The translations under genes were made by a program, and so were the position numbers. Source: Cyanodermella asteris (Eukaryota; Ascomycota; Lecanoromycetes; Ostropales; Stictidaceae). Taken from it: DNA of 64,000 nucleotides. Location: contig UYJD01000001.1 of NCBI GenBank assembly GCA_900618795.1, positions 62,001-126,000 of the forward strand, in the 5' to 3' direction. Below are positions 59,962 through 64,000 of the stretch, piece after piece. The notes under the pieces were generated by a model. It made no database searches, had not been told where the DNA came from, and was given only the letters and a program-made list of their open reading frames with translations. Numbering within the stretch: the first letter of the stretch is position 1; each line of letters begins with the position of its first letter.

Positions 59962-61506
59962 ATGTCTTCTGCGGAAAAGGGCTCATCTCTGGCTTCCAAA
60001 GTGTCCGAAGATGCAGCACTTTCCAACACTTCTAGTCCAGACCCGGAGCACGGCTCGTCATTCTCGCGAAAGCTATCAGGATGGAACTCACGATTCGAGT
60101 CTGTGACGAACCTCGAGTCCCGAGGTATCGAAAGGGTACCCCCAAGTGAACGACTTCCCCCGACGGCATTCAACTACTGGTCCATCGGCTTCATCTGGTT
60201 TTCTGCCCAGCTCGGTCCCAGCGTCTCGACATTCGCCATGACAGGTCCAATCATCTATCAGCTCAGCTTCCTGGATTGCGCGCTATGTGCAGTTTTTGCC
60301 AGCGCTTTAGGATCATTAGCGATTGCCGGCTGTGGATTGTGGGGACCTAGGAGTGGGAATCGGACTATGATTGTCACGCGGTGGTTCTTTGGCTATTGGC
60401 CGACGAAACTCATCACGCTGCTTCAGATCGTGATTCTAATCGGCTATGCTTTGATCGGAGAGATCATCGCAGCTCAGCTTTTGTCGGCCGTTTCAGGGGA
60501 CAGACTTCCCATTGTGGTCAGCATCCTCATCGGGTCGATCATCACGCTTGTGATCACTCTTATTGGCGTCCGATGGCTTCATCATTATGACAGATGGTCC
60601 TGGATTCCACAGCTCGCCATCTTCTTCATTCTGGTGGGGAGCGCCGGCCGAGACTTCAATACATCCTACCCCAGTGTCGGCACTCCAGAGACCATCAATG
60701 CGAATAGACTCACCTTCTTCTCACTCTGCTTATCAGCACCAATCGCGTGGGCGCCAGCTGCTGCAGACTACTTCACTTATCATTCAGAATCCACCAAGCC
60801 TGGCTTATTCTTCCTCATCGCCTTTTTCGGCAATTTCCTTCCTTTGGCCTTTGACCTGCTCGTCGGCATCGGTCTTGCTAGTGGTGTGGCAACAAACAGC
60901 GCCTGGGCTGATGCCTACGAAAGCTCGGCAGGAGCACTTGTCTACGCTGGCCTCGCGCCTCTCGGACCTGGGTTCGCTGGCTTCTGTGGTGTGATCCTCT
61001 CGCTTTCCATCATTGCCTACAACGTGCCGGGAATATACTCTGCCGCCCTGGGCTTTCAAATTCTCGGCCGCTACGGTCTGGCCGTGCCGCGATGGATCTG
61101 GGTCGTCGTCTCATCGATCATATACACCGCCTGTGCCTGTGCAGGCCGCGAGCGACTGTTTGAGATCTTCTCAAGCTTTCTTCCGTTGATGGGCTACTGG
61201 GTGGTCATCTGGCTTGTGATCATGTTTCAGGAGCATTACATCTTCAACAAGGGAGACCTCAGCAGATATCATTGGGATTCGTGGAATGACAAGAAAAAGC
61301 TACCCGTCGGAGTTGCGGCTTTGACTGCGTTTCTCATCGGCTATGCTGGTGCGATCATCTCCATGGATCAAGTTTACTGGGTTGGGCCGCTAGCCAGACT
61401 GGTCGGCGAATACGGTTCGGACCTGGGACTCTGGGTGGCGATTGGTTTTACTGCGATTGTATTTCCGCCCCTTCGTTGGCTCGAATTGAGGGTGATAGGG
61501 AGGTAG
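59962..61506 (+). CDS. FCY2: Purine-cytosine permease, FCY2 type
   Basis: A single-exon gene of 514 residues. The ATG at 59962 (MSSAEKGSSLASKVSEDAAL) gives the usual hydrophilic, Ser-rich N-terminus; an upstream in-frame Met would add 39 unlike residues. Twelve membrane spans are visible. Family marks are FNYWSIGFIWFSAQLGPSVS at the first span, GCGLWGPRSGNRTMIVTRWF with the GxRxM-like loop, SAPIAWAPAAADYFTYHSES, NVPGIYSAALGFQILGRYG and FNKGDLSRYHWDSWND near the end. The NCS1 group imports cytosine, adenine, guanine and hypoxanthine with protons; the exact substrate of this member is not shown by sequence. It may also be a vitamin or nucleobase relative. Confidence 0.88.
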   Translation: MSSAEKGSSLASKVSEDAALSNTSSPDPEHGSSFSRKLSGWNSRFESVTNLESRGIERVPPSERLPPTAFNYWSIGFIWFSAQLGPSVSTFAMTGPIIYQLSFLDCALCAVFASALGSLAIAGCGLWGPRSGNRTMIVTRWFFGYWPTKLITLLQIVILIGYALIGEIIAAQLLSAVSGDRLPIVVSILIGSIITLVITLIGVRWLHHYDRWSWIPQLAIFFILVGSAGRDFNTSYPSVGTPETINANRLTFFSLCLSAPIAWAPAAADYFTYHSESTKPGLFFLIAFFGNFLPLAFDLLVGIGLASGVATNSAWADAYESSAGALVYAGLAPLGPGFAGFCGVILSLSIIAYNVPGIYSAALGFQILGRYGLAVPRWIWVVVSSIIYTACACAGRERLFEIFSSFLPLMGYWVVIWLVIMFQEHYIFNKGDLSRYHWDSWNDKKKLPVGVAALTAFLIGYAGAIISMDQVYWVGPLARLVGEYGSDLGLWVAIGFTAIVFPPLRWLELRVIGR

Positions 61507-62044
61507 ACGTCACGATAGTTCAAAGCAGATGAATATTTGAGACGAATGTTATCGCTCGATTCCATTCCTGTGAACTGTGTTTTACGTGATGAAAGTTTCA
61601 CGCGCGCTGTGTTTCAAGGTACATCCATACAAGGACTCCAGATTACGTACGTAGGTGATCGACACGGGGGTCTTCAGGAACGTAGTCCTTCGCCTCTTGG
61701 GTACGAATATTCTGACCCACAGGCAGCAATTGACGTCCTACATCTCACGTCCGGGGCAAGCAGCTCTATCCGCGGAACTTCCTTTCCGCCCGTTGATTTC
61801 CTTTGTCTTCCTCCATCTTCAGGTACGTCGCTCTGCGACCAAGCACAATCAGTATAATATATAGAGCAAGTCAACGGATTCTCACCTCCGTTTCGATATC
61901 TCGCACTTGACAAACAAATCCCCTTCAATCGCACATTGTAAAAAGAAAAGAAAAAAAACCTGTTGTGAAACATTCCCTCCGCTATCACAACACCGACTCA
62001 TCGCCTTTCCAAAAACCCACACCCCAGAACCTTCACGTATTGCC
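61507..62044. other. Intergenic up to the assembly gap
   Basis: 3' region of the permease and unassigned DNA. The last 40 bases before the gap reappear in altered form after it (see finding). Confidence 0.5.
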
Positions 62045-62178
62045 NNNNNNNNNNNNNNNNNNNNNNNNNNNNNNNNNNNNNNNNNNNNNNNNNNNNNNNN
62101 NNNNNNNNNNNNNNNNNNNNNNNNNNNNNNNNNNNNNNNNNNNNNNNNNNNNNNNNNNNNNNNNNNNNNNNNNNNNNN
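62045..62178. other. Assembly gap, 134 N
   Basis: The gap is flanked by C-rich sequence. The right flank (62179-62240) looks like a degraded, C-shifted second copy of the left flank (about 62004-62044), with the order CCAAAAACCC, CCCC, AGAACC/AAAACC, CGTATT kept. Confidence 0.98.
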
Positions 62179-62252
62179 CACCCCCTTCCCAAAAACCCCC
62201 CCCCCAAAACCCTCCCGTATTCCCCCCCCCCCCCCCCCCCTCTCAATAAATC

Positions 62253-62568
62253 ATGTCTTCGTCCGAACCCACGACCCCCTCCCTCACCACCGACCGCCTC
62301 GGCGCCATCAACCGAAAACACCTCCTCCTCCTTCTTCCTCAATCCGGCACCACCACCGAGTCCCCCCACCATGACCCTGCCCCGAGGCGAACAGATCCGC
62401 ACCGGCACCGTCGCGACGTTGCTGCACAACATCAAACTGTACGATGCGACTACGGACGATTGCGGAGCGGGAGGTCCTGCGGGAGGGAGGAGTGGGATGA
62501 GTGAGGGGCGGAAGGTTGTGGGACGGATGGCGATGGAAGCGGGGTTTGGGAATGAGGAGGAGGAATAG
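62253..62568 (+). CDS. Possible small conserved protein split by a poly-C frame slip
   Basis: ATG at 62253 opens MSSSEPTTPSLTTDRLGAIN followed by RKHLLLLLPQ. After a C-rich run near 62360 the sense continues in another frame with LPRGEQIRTGTVATLLHNIK, LYDATTDD and RKVVGRMAMEAG, stopping at 62568. The 'IxTGTVAxLLxNIKxYD' pattern resembles a small fungal family of about 100 residues of unknown function (DUF7709-like), named from memory and uncertain. The frame change sits in a homopolymer beside a low-quality gap, so a base-calling slip is more likely than real damage. There is no room for an intron. Confidence 0.35.
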
Positions 62569-63409
62569 ATGGAAGGGGGTTACCGGGGCGGAGTGGGAGT
62601 GAGGGATTGGGTGGATGGGGTTGGGTTTGCGGCCTTGTACATGTTGTGGCGTTTTGATGTGAGTCGGGTACATGTTTTGGGATTGTGGGTATTCAGCTCA
62701 TCAATCAGGACGTGAAGACTCTTAGGCCAAATGAACCGGTGATACAGTTGTTTGAGGAGGCAGTTGCCGGCCTGATTGTTTCCTTTTTGCTCTTTGTGTT
62801 GCTAGCAAGGCAGCACGTTCGATTCGAGCTGTGCTTATTCCTTTGCCTCCTTTCTGTGAATTTACACGTTGGAAAATGTCTGCGTGTGAAGAGGCTATCG
62901 CACAAACGTCGTCATCGTCTGCAATTTCAAACCTTCTCAACCTTTTCATGCTCAATCTCCCTCACCGGGCCCACGTACGTCTTGTGCGCCACAAGCACAT
63001 AGCGTTCGTTGGGAGTTGCGTTTACCTAGGTAGTCTCGTACGAGTTCCCGAAAGTTTATTTCAACGGCACGATGTGTATGTCGATGGCGAGCGATAGCTA
63101 CCTGTGAACCGGGTAAGTTCGCCCCTGAGCTCCGGGATAAAATACAGGTTGACTAGTGAAGGTACTCGACTGGTCACTGGGCTGAATCCTCAGCTCTTTG
63201 CTTTGCCAATTACCCAGATGCTCTCAATCTACGTACCCGTCGGCTACGGCCTCCACAGTTCTATCATATATACGATAACTTGGGTTAGAACAATGCATCT
63301 CACGCCGTGAAACCTCGCTGTACGTAGTCAACGTGACAAGCGAACGCAAAACAACTTCGGATGCTCTGTAATAGAATTATCATTTCACATTACTCATTTT
63401 AATCTAACA
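62569..63409. other. Intergenic, no gene seen
   Basis: About 0.84 kb. Short frames on both strands have no motif. The right end is the 3' region of the xylosidase gene. Confidence 0.5.
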
Positions 63410-64000
63410 TCATCGCGGCTGAGGCCAATTCTCAAGCACCATCTGCCCACCCGTCAACGTAAAGCTCGTCGTCGCCTTTGGCTGCCCCTTCACATCCGTA
63501 TCGACCCCAAACGTATACGTCCCGGGATACAAGATCTTATCACCGTTGTCGTCCGCCCTTGCCAGACTTCCCAGCGTCAGATTCAGGTGCGCCATCTGGC
63601 TCGTGCCAGGGGCGATATTGAATAGTCGCTGATATGTCACCAGCGTACGCAATGGCTGTGGAGCGGGTCCATTCGCGCCTGAGACGAAACCAAGCGCAAC
63701 GTAGTCGGATGTCGTCGAGCCGGTGTTTTGAACTGTGACTGGGATGCTGGTCAAGGGGCATAGGTCGAGGTATGCTCCTGCGGCGCACTTGGATACTAGT
63801 GTAGAGATGTCGTAAGTGGTATTGCTGGTGCTGTTGCTGATGCTGGTGGAGAAGTTTGTATAGTGGAGCCCGTAGCCGAATGGCAGGACTGCGTTGCCGT
63901 ACCACTTGTAAGTGCGCCCTGGATTGCCGGATGTGGCGTTCGGTCTCAAGCTCATGTCCGTCATCGGGACTTGCTTGACGTAGTCTGCCGGGTATTGCGT
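63410..64000 (-). CDS. GH3 beta-xylosidase, C-terminal part (runs off the window)
   Basis: The minus-strand frame is open from the window edge to a stop at 63410, about 196 residues. It starts within QYPADYVKQVPMTDMSLRPN and continues SGNPGRTYKWYGNAVLPFGY, then GLHYTNFST. This is the end of the second GH3 domain as found in exo-1,4-beta-xylosidases. A fibronectin type III-like domain follows (IPVTVQNTGSTTSDYVALGF, RTLVTYQRLFNIAPGTSQ, LNLTLGSLARADDNGDKILY), ending GGQMVLENWPQPR. Several N-glycosylation sites (NFST, NSTSNTT) fit a secreted enzyme that releases xylose from xylo-oligomers. The catalytic Asp lies outside the window. Confidence 0.88.
   Translation of the reverse strand, partial: TQYPADYVKQVPMTDMSLRPNATSGNPGRTYKWYGNAVLPFGYGLHYTNFSTSISNSTSNTTYDISTLVSKCAAGAYLDLCPLTSIPVTVQNTGSTTSDYVALGFVSGANGPAPQPLRTLVTYQRLFNIAPGTSQMAHLNLTLGSLARADDNGDKILYPGTYTFGVDTDVKGQPKATTSFTLTGGQMVLENWPQPR

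Overview
The window looks like nuclear DNA of a filamentous ascomycete (Pezizomycotina, perhaps a Dothideomycete; the class is a guess). The signs are short GT-AG introns of about 46-75 nt, fungal-only families (CFEM, rhodopsin-like SAT4-type membrane protein, GH3 xylosidase, PWI/SR splicing factor), genes on both strands without operons, and mid-range GC. There are two assembly gaps (84 and 134 N).

Layout. 1-5 kb: a worn coding relic, an RG-rich PHD-finger gene, a decayed cupin. 5.7-8 kb: a small secreted protein and a decayed heme-thiolate peroxidase. 9.6-17.4 kb: mitochondrial ribosome recycling factor, the ribosome-associated Hsp70 SSB, a 12-bp minisatellite, and a kinase/HAD/uracil-phosphoribosyltransferase fusion crossed by a gap. 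19-25.5 kb: an OTT_1508-type deaminase, an LMBD1-like lysosomal cobalamin transporter and a single-pass membrane protein. 26-30 kb: a gene graveyard (pyruvate decarboxylase tail, YHM2 carrier copy, PKS-NRPS remnant). 33-43.5 kb: rhodopsin-like receptor, CFT1, cytosine deaminase FCY1, uroporphyrinogen decarboxylase HEM12 and a secreted protein. 45.9-57.4 kb: GDSL esterase, YOS1, a tandem-CFEM GPI protein, a PWI splicing factor and a PWWP/TFIIS-N chromatin protein. 60-64 kb: an FCY2-type permease, a gap with poor flanks, and the 3' end of a GH3 beta-xylosidase.

How the genes relate. Most are unlinked housekeeping genes. The one pathway theme is pyrimidine salvage: an FCY2-like permease, cytosine deaminase and a UPRT-domain fusion are the import, deamination and ribosylation steps, spread over about 46 kb. 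Several accessory genes are broken while the essential genes around them are mostly intact, so the breaks are unlikely to be general sequencing error. The exception is SSB, where one intron lacks a GT donor. No transposon coding region, tRNA, rRNA or CRISPR array was recognised. The strongest leads are the TT-AG intron in SSB, the overlapping stop codons of FCY1 and HEM12, the minisatellite with a possible membrane/PAST-repeat protein, and the relic cluster at 26-30 kb.
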